The position numbers were made by a program, and so were the translations under genes. Positions 16,211-24,642 of a DNA stretch of 64,000 nucleotides are shown piece by piece. The stretch is from NCBI GenBank assembly GCA_017484085.1, contig JAFUTW010000010.1, positions 20,754 to 84,753 of the forward strand, read 5' to 3'. Below the pieces are notes generated by a model. That model ran no database searches and was not told the DNA's origin. It was given only the letters and a program-made list of their open reading frames with translations. The stretch comes from Clostridia bacterium. Its GTDB lineage: Bacteria > Bacillota > Clostridia > Christensenellales > Aristaeellaceae. Every line of letters starts with the position of its first letter. Within the stretch, counting starts at the first letter, position 1.

Positions 16211-17625
16211 TCAGCCGTTTCTCTGACGGCGCTTCGCAAGCACGGCATATACGCCGAAGAGCGCTGCGGCAAAGCACAGCCCTGCCGGGTAGGCGATCCC
16301 GGCGGAAAGCCCGAAGCCCTCCTCCGCCATCAGGATGTAGGTCAGGCTGACGGCGGACATGAACGCCGCCGGCAGCGCCGTCATCAGCGAGCCGAAGCGC
16401 ATCCGGCCCTCCCTGACCAGGTAAGCCGTCGCCACCCACAGGGAAATCATCGCCAGCGTCTGGTTGCTCCAGGAGAAGTAGCGCCACAGAACGTTGAAAT
16501 CCAGCCGGGTCAGCACCGCCCCGATGCCAAGCAGCGGCAGGGTGATGATCAGCCGGTTCCGGATGCTCTTCTGGTCCAGCCGGGTGATCTCCGCCAGGAT
16601 GAGCCGGGCGCTGCGGAAGGCCGTATCGCCCGAGGTGACGGGGCAGATCACGACGCCGACGACGGCGAGAACACCGCCGGCCCCGCCGAGCAGCGTGCGG
16701 GAGATCTCGTAAACCGTGCCGGACTGTCCCAGGGAGGAGAGGGCGCCGTTCAGCAGCTCGGTTGATCCGTAGAAGGCGACGCCCGCTGCAGCCCAGATCA
16801 GCGCGATCACCGATTCGGCGATCATCGCGCCGTAGAAGACGGCCCGCCCCTGTTTCTCGCCGGTGATGCACTTGGCGATCATGGGCGACTGGGTGGCGTG
16901 GAAACCGGAAATCGCGCTGCAGGCCACCGTGATGAACATGAAAGGCCAGACCGGCAGCCCCTCCGGGTGAAGGTCCTTCAGGGTGAGTTCCGGGATCGTA
17001 TAGCCGCCGAAGACGGTGCCGCCCAGCACGCTGGCCGCCATCACGATGAGGATCACGCCGAACAGCGGATACAGCCTGCCGATCAGCTTGTCGATGGGCA
17101 GCAGGGTGGCCAGCACATAGTACAGCAGGATAACGACGATCCAGAAGCTCTCGCTGAGGGCGGGCGGGGTCAGGCGGGCGATCAGCGCCGCTGGCTGTTG
17201 ACGAAGACCGTGCCGGTCAGCACCAGCAGGACCACCGAGAACACGCGCATGATCCATTTGGCCGCATTCCCCAGGTAGATGCCGGACAGTTCGGCTATGG
17301 AGCTGCCGCCATGCCGGCAGGAGATCATGCCCGACATGTAGTCGTGCACCGCGCCGCCCAGGATCGACCCGAAGACGATCCACAAAAAGACCACCGGGCC
17401 GAAGCACGCGCCCATCAGCGCGCCGAAGATCGGCCCGGTGCCCGCGATGTTGAGGAGCTGTATGAGAAACGCCTTCCAGAGGGGCATGGGCACGCAGTCC
17501 ACGCCGTCGTTAATGGCGACGGCAGGGGTCTGTCTGCCGTCCGGGGCAAACACCTTTTCTGTCAGGCGGCCGTATACGGCAAAGCCGGCAAGCAGCACGC
17601 CCAGGGAGAGGATCAGGGATATCAT
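16211..17625 (-). pseudogene. cstA: CstA-family carbon starvation / peptide or pyruvate transporter, interrupted by a frameshift
   Basis: Two overlapping frames together make one CstA-type protein of about 470 residues. The N-terminal piece (17625 down to 17182) reads MISLILSLGVLLAGFAVYGRLTEKVF through LLVLTGTVFVNSQRR and stops. The C-terminal piece continues in another frame from about 17200 as PAALIARLTPPALSESFWIVVILLYY to KRRQRNG. Family members read straight across this point, so one base appears missing near 17191-17200. With it restored the protein has the expected helices, GTGPIFGALMG and SGFHATQSPMIAKC motifs. Either a sequencing or assembly error or a true inactivating mutation is possible; the intact remainder of both parts favours error or a very recent event. 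Confidence 0.85.
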
Positions 17626-17697
17626 TGTCTCAACGCCTTCATTTCATTCGGTTGCGCCTGCGCTGAAGCGCAGGAAATCCTTTGATGTTTTTATAAA

Positions 17698-17749
17698 CGT
17701 TATATCATGCATATATCCGCATATCAATATAAATCTAATCGTTATATCA
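17698..17749. repeat. direct repeat CGTTATATCA in the cstA promoter region
   Basis: CGTTATATCA occurs at 17698-17707 and 17740-17749, start to start 42 bases, four helical turns. It overlaps the -10 and lies upstream of the -35 of the predicted cstA promoter, so a regulator bound to the same face of the DNA is plausible. Confidence 0.5.
17699..17727 (-). promoter_or_regulatory. sigma-A promoter of the cstA-like gene
   Basis: Read on the minus strand: -35 TTGATA (17727-17722), 17-base spacer, -10 TATAAC (17704-17699). Confidence 0.65.
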
Positions 17750-17881
17750 ATTCTTACGAAGGACGGGGACAATCCGGATCACGGCGTTACAAATCGCACC
17801 GGGCATCTGTCTGTAATTTTGTTTTTATGATCGCTTTTACAAAGAGGGGATGAAACGAATCCTGTAACTGCTGCATTTTGC

Positions 17882-17910
17882 TTGTTGATCAGCAATAAAA
17901 AAACTATAAT
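17882..17910 (+). promoter_or_regulatory. sigma-A promoter of the binding protein / phosphatase pair
   Basis: -35 TTGTTG (17882-17887), 17-base spacer, perfect -10 TATAAT (17905-17910). It is the only good plus-strand promoter in the 420-base gap 17626-18045. The transcript would have a leader of about 130 bases in which no known RNA element was recognised. Confidence 0.55.
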
Positions 17911-18045
17911 ATATAAAATTACTTAATTCAAAAGATAATCGGACCCTTATGCAGGCGTAAGACTGCAGAACCGTTTAAAGCCGGATGTATGGCCCGGACA
18001 TCAGTAACCGCATCCTGTAAGGAAGCCAGTGAGAGGTGAGTTGCT

Positions 18046-19803
18046 TTGAAGAGAATCCTGCCGTTGATCCTGTCAGCAGTCCTTGGCTTGCTTTTAATGG
18101 GCCCTGCCTTAGCGGAAGACCGCCCTGTCCTCACGATCGGCGATTCTACGACCCGCACGGGCAGTACCTTTCATCCTGAGTTGGGTATGTGGCAGTATGT
18201 GGCGGAGCAGGCGGGTGTTGAGATCCGGTATACTTATATGACACCGGAGGAATACGCTTCCGCGATGACCAGCGGCAACCTGCCGGACATCGTCGCCACC
18301 CAGAACAATCTCGCCACGATCCTTGAAAACGGTGTGGCGCTGAATGCGGCTCCCTATCTGGAGGAATACGCCCCGAATCTGCTGCGGGGCGATGTCCGGC
18401 TGACCAGCGATGTGCTGAAGCGGCTGAGCGATACGGGGGATGCGTTTTACTTCTTTCCCGCCAGAATCGGATACAACGGAGTGGGATTTGACACCGTGAC
18501 CAGCCAGCGCGGCTATATCGTCCGCTGGGATTATTACAAGGAGCTGGGATACCCGCCGATCCGGAACGAGGATGACTATCTGAACGTGCTGCTGCAGATG
18601 CACGCGAACCATCCCTATACGGAAGAGGGTTATCCCATTTATCTGTACGGATCAGACAACTTTACAGGCTATGATACCGCGTTCCGCGCCGAGCTCAGCC
18701 TGGATTACTGGGTGGCGTACAAATACCAGAACAATATCTTCACCAATGAGATCTATGACGGCTACACAGATCCGAAGCATTCCATGTGGTGGGCGAGCAA
18801 AGCGTTCTACAACAGGCTTTTCCGGGCCGGGGCAGCGGACGGCTCCTTTGATATCGACCTCTTCACCCAGACCAGGGAGCAATATTACGCGAAATGCGCC
18901 CGCGGGCAGTATTTGGGGCTGCACAGCACCAGAGATGAACTGTACAACGAAAGCGTGAAAACGAACCCGGAAACCCTTTCCGGATACGTCACGGTCCCGA
19001 CGGCCGCCGCCAATTACTACACCAATGTCTATCAGCTGCTGGGCAACGGCTCCGGCTATATGTGGTTCATATCGGCCAACACCAGGAACCTGGAAGCGGC
19101 ACTGAGGCTTTTTAACTGCATGGCGGATCCAGATATCGTGCGGGTGATGACCCTGGGCGAGCAGGGCGTGACCTGGGACTATGACACAGGCGGCGTCCCC
19201 CGGATGACCGAATACGGCCAGGAGCAGATGGACGCCTATAAGACGGGAAGTGCAGCTCCGGACAACTATTTTGTCCGTTGGGGCAGCTTCGACAGGTTCC
19301 CGAGCAACTGGCCGGTCCTGCGCGACAACCTGAAGCATCCCGACGGTTATCCGATCGATTTTGCCACGATCTCACGGGAGTACAAAGCAGCCACCCTGAC
19401 CAACCCCATCTACCTGGATCTGTGCGAGCATTATGGAGTGGAACTGCCGACAGATGCTTTCTACCGGGACGGCGGGCTGGATTTCCGCAACGACTGCGGC
19501 GAGGCGATCACCTCCTGCATGAGCAGCATGAACCGTGAACAGCTGCAAATCTTATCTGAAGCGGAAGCGATTTTTGAAAACATACAGGTGGATCTGATCC
19601 TGGCCGGAACGGATGAGGAATTTGAGGCGATCCGGGACGAAGCGATCCGTGAGATCATAAGCCTGGGCGAGCCGGAGGTTTTCCGGGCCTATCAGGAAAA
19701 ATGGAACGCCGCGGCGGACGTCATCGTTCCGCTGGTCCGGGAAGCGCAGAGAGCCAACGGCATGGAGCTTTATACGCCGGAACAATACGAAAGATATCCC
19801 TGA
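18046..19803 (+). CDS. large extracellular solute-binding protein (family 1), probable sensor partner
   Basis: A 585-residue exported protein starting with TTG at 18046 after GAGGTGAG. The signal peptide MKRILPLILSAVLGLLLMGPALA precedes a family-1 type lobe: EDRPVLTIGDSTTRTG, then VAEQAGVEIRYTYMTPEEYASAMTSG and LPDIVATQNN. Mid-protein NTRNLEAALRLFNCMADPDIV and VTWDYDTGG are typical of LplA/YtcQ relatives. No permease is encoded nearby. Instead it lies 22 bases before a membrane phosphatase with an extracellular sensor domain. That pairing suggests the binding protein reports an extracellular sugar or similar ligand to the phosphatase rather than feeding an importer (inference). Confidence 0.8.
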   Translation: MKRILPLILSAVLGLLLMGPALAEDRPVLTIGDSTTRTGSTFHPELGMWQYVAEQAGVEIRYTYMTPEEYASAMTSGNLPDIVATQNNLATILENGVALNAAPYLEEYAPNLLRGDVRLTSDVLKRLSDTGDAFYFFPARIGYNGVGFDTVTSQRGYIVRWDYYKELGYPPIRNEDDYLNVLLQMHANHPYTEEGYPIYLYGSDNFTGYDTAFRAELSLDYWVAYKYQNNIFTNEIYDGYTDPKHSMWWASKAFYNRLFRAGAADGSFDIDLFTQTREQYYAKCARGQYLGLHSTRDELYNESVKTNPETLSGYVTVPTAAANYYTNVYQLLGNGSGYMWFISANTRNLEAALRLFNCMADPDIVRVMTLGEQGVTWDYDTGGVPRMTEYGQEQMDAYKTGSAAPDNYFVRWGSFDRFPSNWPVLRDNLKHPDGYPIDFATISREYKAATLTNPIYLDLCEHYGVELPTDAFYRDGGLDFRNDCGEAITSCMSSMNREQLQILSEAEAIFENIQVDLILAGTDEEFEAIRDEAIREIISLGEPEVFRAYQEKWNAAADVIVPLVREAQRANGMELYTPEQYERYP

Positions 19804-19825
19804 GCAGGGACGGGGGGATACTGCC

Positions 19826-21760
19826 ATGAAGCAAAAGCTGATGTCTCTTCGGGTCCGCATACTGCTGCCGGTGATCGCCATGACCCTGTTTGTGGTGATC
19901 CTGCTGACCATATTGTTTTCCCGCGCGTTCATCTCCATGATACTCCGGCAGCAGAATGAAGTGAATGCCGTCGGCTTTGATACGGTCATCCAGACCATCC
20001 CGCCGCTCATCCGGACATCCATCAGCGAGGTCCGGCACATGATGGCGGACGAACGGGTGGCCTCCTACGCGAGGTTTGATTACGATTCCCTGGCAGAGAT
20101 GCTCCACGGCAGAAAGGATTGCCGGGATTACCTGCGCTCGGAGATCATGCGGTATGACAGCATTTACGGCGTGCTGGTCATGCGGACGGACGGGAGCCTT
20201 TTCGGCGTGCTCCCGGACGGCAACCTCTTTTATGACAGGCCGGAGGAAAACCCGCTCCCCGAGGATATGAAAACGCAGATCCTGAACGCGCCGCACGGGC
20301 AGACGGTCTGGGCAGGACCGCTTGAAGGATCGGTCATCTACGGATTCGAAAACGAGAAGATGCCCAGGAGCCTTATGATCGCCGCGTGGAAGAGCGTCAG
20401 CGTGAACTACGGCGAGTGCTATGCGATGATGCTGATGGATGAGGCTGTCTTCGACGGCCTGTTTGCCGCCCTGCAGGACGAGCAGAGCAGCTGGCATCTG
20501 TTTACCGCCGACCGGACGGAGATTTATCATACGGGTGGGAATGCGTGCGGGAACGCGGAGCAGCTGATCAGCGGGAGCAACAGCGGGACGGTTTTCCGCG
20601 ACGAAGACGGCCTGCCCGTCTGCACGTTTTCCGTGAAGATGGATTCGCCCTCGTGGACGGTTGTCCGGAAGGTTTCCATGGAGAGCTATGAGAAGGTAGT
20701 GAGCAGCGTCAGGGGGACGGTCGCCGTCTTCGGCGCAGCCGTCCTGCTCTTCACGCTGGCCGCCTATCTCCTGTGGCTGAAGCGGTTCATGCGCCAGTAC
20801 GATTCTCTGCAGAACGGGATCATCCGCATCGGGCAGGGCGACCTGGAATCCGAAACGTTTGAGCCCACATCCATTGCCGAATTCAAACAGATGCAGCGGG
20901 AGATCAACCGGACCCGGCTGGCTCTGACCGAGCAGATGGATACGATCCGCCGGATGGAACGCGAACAGGCGGAACAGGAGCACCGGAAAAAAGAGCAGGA
21001 GCGGATCGCCCAGGAGCTGAGTATGGCGAGGGAGATCCAGGCCAATACGCTGCCGTCGATTTTCCCGCCCTTCCCGGATAGGAAGGCGTTTTCACTGTAT
21101 GCTTCGATGACGCCGGCCAAAGAAGTCGGCGGGGATTTCTACGATTTCTTCCTGATCGATAATGATCATCTTGCACTGGTGATCGCGGATGTATCCGGCA
21201 AGGGTATCCCGGCCGCCCTGTTCATGATGGTATCGAAGACCCTCATCCAGAACCAGCTGATGACCGGATGTGACCCGGCCACGGCCCTGGAGCGGGTCAA
21301 CCGGCAGCTGTGCGAGCGGAATTCCTCGCAGATGTTTGTTACGGTCTGGGTCGCCGTGCTGGATCTCATCACCGGCAAAGCGCTGGTCTGCAATGCCGGC
21401 CACGAGCACCCGGCGGTGCGGCGCGCAGGCGGGGATTTTGAACTGCTGAAGTACAAACACGGGATCCTCGTCGGTATCTCCAAAAAGGCGAAGTATCAGA
21501 ACCGCGAGTTCGAGCTTCACCCCGGCGACTGCCTGTTCGTCTATACGGACGGTGTCCCGGAGGCAAACGACGGAAACATGGCGATGTTCGGCGAGGAACG
21601 CCTGCTGGCCGCCCTGAACGCTTGTCCGGACGGCAGCCCTGAGGAAATTTTACGGAAGGTGAAAAACGCTGTGGATACCTTTGTCGGCGATGCCGAGCAG
21701 TTTGACGACCTGACGATGATGTGCCTGCAATACCGGGGAGCACAGGCAGAAAACAGCTGA
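19826..21760 (+). CDS. membrane sensor SpoIIE/RsbU-type PP2C protein phosphatase
   Basis: A 644-residue two-helix membrane sensor. The first transmembrane segment is near 12-33 and the second near 292-313. The roughly 260 residues between form an extracellular Cache-like domain. Next come a HAMP-like linker and a Glu/Gln-rich coiled coil (about 365-398). The C-terminal PP2C domain has EVGGDFYDFF, ADVSGKGIPAALFM, NAGHEHP and QFDDLTMMCL, which supply the metal-binding Asp residues. RsbU/SpoIIE phosphatases act on anti-sigma-factor antagonists, starting partner-switching cascades. No kinase, antagonist or sigma factor gene is in the window. It shares a transcript with the upstream binding-protein gene. 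Confidence 0.9.
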   Translation: MKQKLMSLRVRILLPVIAMTLFVVILLTILFSRAFISMILRQQNEVNAVGFDTVIQTIPPLIRTSISEVRHMMADERVASYARFDYDSLAEMLHGRKDCRDYLRSEIMRYDSIYGVLVMRTDGSLFGVLPDGNLFYDRPEENPLPEDMKTQILNAPHGQTVWAGPLEGSVIYGFENEKMPRSLMIAAWKSVSVNYGECYAMMLMDEAVFDGLFAALQDEQSSWHLFTADRTEIYHTGGNACGNAEQLISGSNSGTVFRDEDGLPVCTFSVKMDSPSWTVVRKVSMESYEKVVSSVRGTVAVFGAAVLLFTLAAYLLWLKRFMRQYDSLQNGIIRIGQGDLESETFEPTSIAEFKQMQREINRTRLALTEQMDTIRRMEREQAEQEHRKKEQERIAQELSMAREIQANTLPSIFPPFPDRKAFSLYASMTPAKEVGGDFYDFFLIDNDHLALVIADVSGKGIPAALFMMVSKTLIQNQLMTGCDPATALERVNRQLCERNSSQMFVTVWVAVLDLITGKALVCNAGHEHPAVRRAGGDFELLKYKHGILVGISKKAKYQNREFELHPGDCLFVYTDGVPEANDGNMAMFGEERLLAALNACPDGSPEEILRKVKNAVDTFVGDAEQFDDLTMMCLQYRGAQAENS

Positions 21761-21775
21761 AGACGAAAACCTGAC

Positions 21776-21826
21776 ATAAAGAAACCCTCCGGCCTGTGAG
21801 CGCTCTTGGCTCACAGGCCGGAGGGT
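21776..21826 (-). terminator. rho-independent terminator, GMP synthase side
   Basis: A perfect 18-base-pair stem (21784-21801 with 21809-21826) is followed on the minus strand by TTTCTTT. It lies between converging genes and may also block the phosphatase transcript, though its plus-strand tail lacks T residues. Confidence 0.8.
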
Positions 21827-21835
21827 CAAGTCATC

Positions 21836-22819
21836 TCATTCCCACTCGATCGTTCCCGTGGGCTTGGGCGTGAGGTCGTACAGCACGCGGTTGACGCCGG
21901 GGACCTCATGAGTGATGCGGTCGGTGATGCGCCGGAGCACCGGCCACGGGACCTCTTCCACAGTGGCGCTCATCGCGTCGCGGGTGTTGACGGCGCGCAG
22001 GACGACGGGCCACTCAAAGGAGCGCTTGCCTTCTTTGATGCCGGTGGATTTGAAATCGGGCACGATGGTGAAGTACTGCCAGACCTTGCCGGCCAGACCG
22101 GCTTTGGCGAACTCCTCGCGCAGGATGGCATCCGACTCGCGGACGGCGCTCAGTCTGTCGCGGGTGATCGCGCCGACGCAGCGCACGCCCAGGCCGGGGC
22201 CGGGGAAGGGCTGACGGTTGACCATGTCCTCGGGCAGGCCGAGCGCACGGCCGACGACGCGGACTTCGTCCTTGAAGAGCAGGCGGACGGGCTCCACCAG
22301 CTCGAAGTGGACGTCTTCGGGCAGGCCGCCGACATTGTGGTGCGCCTTGATGCCGTCGCTCTCCAGAATGTCGGGGTAGATGGTGCCCTGGGCCAGGAAG
22401 GAGATCCCGGTCAGCTTCGCGGATTCTTCTTCGAACACGCGGATGAATTCCGCGCCGATGATCTTGCGCTTGGTTTCCGGATCGGATACGCCCGCCAGCT
22501 TGTCCAGGAAGCGGTCGGTCGCGTCGATGTAGATGAGGTTGGCGCCCAGCTGACGCTGGAAGACCTCGATCACCTGCTCGCTCTCGCCCTTGCGCATGAG
22601 GCCGTGGTTGACGTGGATGCAGGTGAGCTGCTGACCGACTGCGCGGATGAGCAGCGCGGCCACGACGGAGGAATCGACGCCGCCGGAGAGGGCCAGCAGC
22701 ACCTTGCCGTCCTTGATCTGGGCACGCAGGGCTTCCACCTGTTCGGCGATGAACGCTTCCGCCTGGGCGGGGGTTTCAATGCGCGCCATATCCGCGGGGC
22801 GCAGGTTCGGATTGTTCAT
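21836..22819 (-). CDS. guaA: GMP synthase ATP-pyrophosphatase subunit/domain without glutaminase domain
   Basis: A 327-residue protein covering only the XMP-amidating half of GuaA. The ATP-PPase P-loop LALSGGVDSSVVAALLI is near residues 40-56, followed by HVNHGLMRKGE, QGTIYPDILES and AHHNVGGLPEDV. The dimerisation domain ends in the invariant PKPTGTIEWE. Usual bacterial GuaA is about 510 residues with an N-terminal class I glutaminase (Cys-His-Glu), which is absent here. ATG 22819 has GGGAGA upstream. Because the frame upstream has no glutaminase sequence, this is a real short form, not a wrong start. It must use free ammonia or a separate glutaminase subunit, as in archaea. Confidence 0.9.
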   Translation of the reverse strand: MNNPNLRPADMARIETPAQAEAFIAEQVEALRAQIKDGKVLLALSGGVDSSVVAALLIRAVGQQLTCIHVNHGLMRKGESEQVIEVFQRQLGANLIYIDATDRFLDKLAGVSDPETKRKIIGAEFIRVFEEESAKLTGISFLAQGTIYPDILESDGIKAHHNVGGLPEDVHFELVEPVRLLFKDEVRVVGRALGLPEDMVNRQPFPGPGLGVRCVGAITRDRLSAVRESDAILREEFAKAGLAGKVWQYFTIVPDFKSTGIKEGKRSFEWPVVLRAVNTRDAMSATVEEVPWPVLRRITDRITHEVPGVNRVLYDLTPKPTGTIEWE

Positions 22820-22930
22820 ATCAGAATCTCCCTTCCCAAATTTCAAAAATGCGCGGATAGTATACCATAGCTTTGCGGTTTGCAAAAGAGGAAATCCGCA
22901 CACAGACGGGCCATTAAAAACCGGAAATGG

Positions 22931-22959
22931 TTGCAAATCCCGCCCGAAAGGGGTATTGT
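22931..22959 (+). promoter_or_regulatory. sigma-A promoter of ridA
   Basis: -35 TTGCAA (22931-22936), 17-base spacer, -10 TATTGT (22954-22959), 31 bases before the ridA start. Confidence 0.55.
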
Positions 22960-22990
22960 TAGCAAAAAGAACAGACAGGAGGGAAAACCC

Positions 22991-23362
22991 ATGAAGGTCA
23001 TCGAAACGAACAAGGCGCCCGGCGCGATCGGGCCTTACTCTCAGGGCTACTGCGCAAACGGGCTGGTTTTCACATCCGGACAGATCCCGGTGATCCCGGA
23101 GACCGGCGCGATCCCGGAGGGCATCAGCGCGCAGGCGGAGCAGAGCTGCAAAAACGTCGGCGCCATCCTGGAGGCGGCGGGCACCGGCTACGGGAAGGTC
23201 ATCAAAACCACCTGTTTCCTGGCGGATATGAAGGATTTTGCCGCCTTCAACGAGGTGTACGCGAAGTTCTTCACCTCCAAGCCGGCCAGAAGCTGCGTCG
23301 CCGTGCGCGATCTGCCCAAGGGCGTGCTGTGTGAGGTGGAGGCCATCGCCCTGGCCGAGTAA
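22991..23362 (+). CDS. ridA: RidA-family reactive enamine/imine deaminase
   Basis: A 123-residue YjgF/YER057c/UK114 family member. It hydrolyses 2-aminoacrylate and other imines released by PLP enzymes, yielding ammonia and 2-ketoacids, and works as a trimer in the cytoplasm. Motifs are IGPYSQGYCANGLVFTSGQIP at the start, a catalytic-site Arg in PARSCVAVRDLPKG near residue 105, and EVEAIA at the end. ATG 22991 follows GGAGGG. It is monocistronic between its own promoter and a terminator. Branched-chain amino acid enzymes, frequent RidA beneficiaries, are encoded further along at 50798-55822. Confidence 0.95.
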   Translation: MKVIETNKAPGAIGPYSQGYCANGLVFTSGQIPVIPETGAIPEGISAQAEQSCKNVGAILEAAGTGYGKVIKTTCFLADMKDFAAFNEVYAKFFTSKPARSCVAVRDLPKGVLCEVEAIALAE

Positions 23363-23384
23363 AGCATTTGCCGCAAAAGCATGA

Positions 23385-23419
23385 GGCCCGGCGCTGCAGA
23401 GCGCCGGGCCGTCTCTTTT
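23385..23419 (+). terminator. rho-independent terminator of ridA
   Basis: GGCCCGGCGCT and AGCGCCGGGCC pair around GCAG, followed by GTCTCTTTT. Confidence 0.85.
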
Positions 23420-23425
23420 GGGTGA

Positions 23426-24628
23426 TTACAGCAGTAAACAAAGCAATTGATAGTATACCGCCATCAGCGCGCAGAAGCTGAGCGCGACGGGCAGCGTGCG
23501 CCGGATGAGGCTGCCCAGCGAGATGTGGAAGGACTCCGCCGCGACGGCCAGACAGACATGGATCGGGGACAGCTGGCAGGCGGCGTGGGTGATGCACATA
23601 AGGAAGACCGCCAGCGGGATGCCCCCGGGCAGGGCGGCGAAGGCCAGCGGCGTGCCCAGGGCGATGGCGGAGGTCGTGCCGCCGATGAGGGTGGCCAGGA
23701 AGAAGAGGACAGCAAAGACGAGCCACCCCGGCAGGGGCAGGACACTCATTGCCTGCGGCAGCGTCTCCAGCACGCCCGTCACCGTGATGAACTCCTTGAG
23801 GACCAGGACGAGGTAGGTGGACAGCAGGATCTTCCACTCGAAGGAACTGCGGAACATGGGTTTCAGCTCCTGCGCGTTGAGATGCAGGAAGAGCGAAGCG
23901 CAGACGATCGAGGCGAGGACCGCGAGGCTGACGTCCATCCCGAAGGCCAGGATGAGCACGAGGATGAGCAGCAGGGGCCACAGGTGCCGAAACAGCGCGG
24001 CGACATACGGGGACCGCGGCAGCTTTTGCGCGCTGCCGGTGTGTCCCGGCACCTTGCGCAGAACAAACAGGAACCCGAGCAGCGCGAGGGCGCAGACAGG
24101 GGGGATCATGGAGACCATGAAGGGGCCTGCGGGAAGGCCAGTGAGGCTGAGCATCAGGATGACACCGGTGTAGGTGGGCAGGATGCTCTCCGGGATGTGC
24201 CGGAACCAGCTGGCGGTAAAGGCCTGCTCCTCCGGCGACAGATACCCGTCGGTCGCGTCCCGGACGATGTCCGCGCACAGGATCATCGCTGCGGCGCTGG
24301 GCAGCAGCCCGATGAAGACCGGCGCGCCGGAGGCGTTGATGCGGCGGTTGTGAAACAGCGCGTCCAGGTCCTGCTGTGCGCCGCGGAGCATCCCCCGCGT
24401 TTCCAGCACGCGCTGGAGGAAGGAGATCAGGTAGACCACGAGGATGACGGACAGGGAGGACCAGCCGGCAAGCGGACTGAGAAAGAGCCGCGCGCCGTCC
24501 GCCGGGGCGATCCGAAAGAGGGCCCAAAGGAGGGCGAGGCCGCCCAGCAGCGCCTGCCACAGCGGGCGGCGCAGGGCCAGCAGGACGATGATCGCGAGAA
24601 AGACGAGAGCGAGAAACAGGATTTGCAT
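23426..24628 (-). CDS. DUF401 family integral membrane protein, permease-like
   Basis: A 400-residue protein with about ten hydrophobic segments. It has features of the DUF401 family, distant relatives of ion/organic-acid permeases: INASGAPVFIGLLPSAAAM, ILPTYTGVILMLSLTGLP and a re-entrant-like LIGGTTSAIALGTPLAFA followed by CQLSPIHVCLAVAAE. The substrate is unknown. The ATG at 24628 has GGAGG. It lies 14 bases downstream of the LysR-type gene on the same strand, so regulator and permease are probably co-transcribed, and the pathway operon is divergent from them. An organic acid substrate is conceivable (inference). Confidence 0.8.
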   Translation of the reverse strand: MQILFLALVFLAIIVLLALRRPLWQALLGGLALLWALFRIAPADGARLFLSPLAGWSSLSVILVVYLISFLQRVLETRGMLRGAQQDLDALFHNRRINASGAPVFIGLLPSAAAMILCADIVRDATDGYLSPEEQAFTASWFRHIPESILPTYTGVILMLSLTGLPAGPFMVSMIPPVCALALLGFLFVLRKVPGHTGSAQKLPRSPYVAALFRHLWPLLLILVLILAFGMDVSLAVLASIVCASLFLHLNAQELKPMFRSSFEWKILLSTYLVLVLKEFITVTGVLETLPQAMSVLPLPGWLVFAVLFFLATLIGGTTSAIALGTPLAFAALPGGIPLAVFLMCITHAACQLSPIHVCLAVAAESFHISLGSLIRRTLPVALSFCALMAVYYQLLCLLL

Positions 24629-24642
24629 AATGCCTCCGCAGA

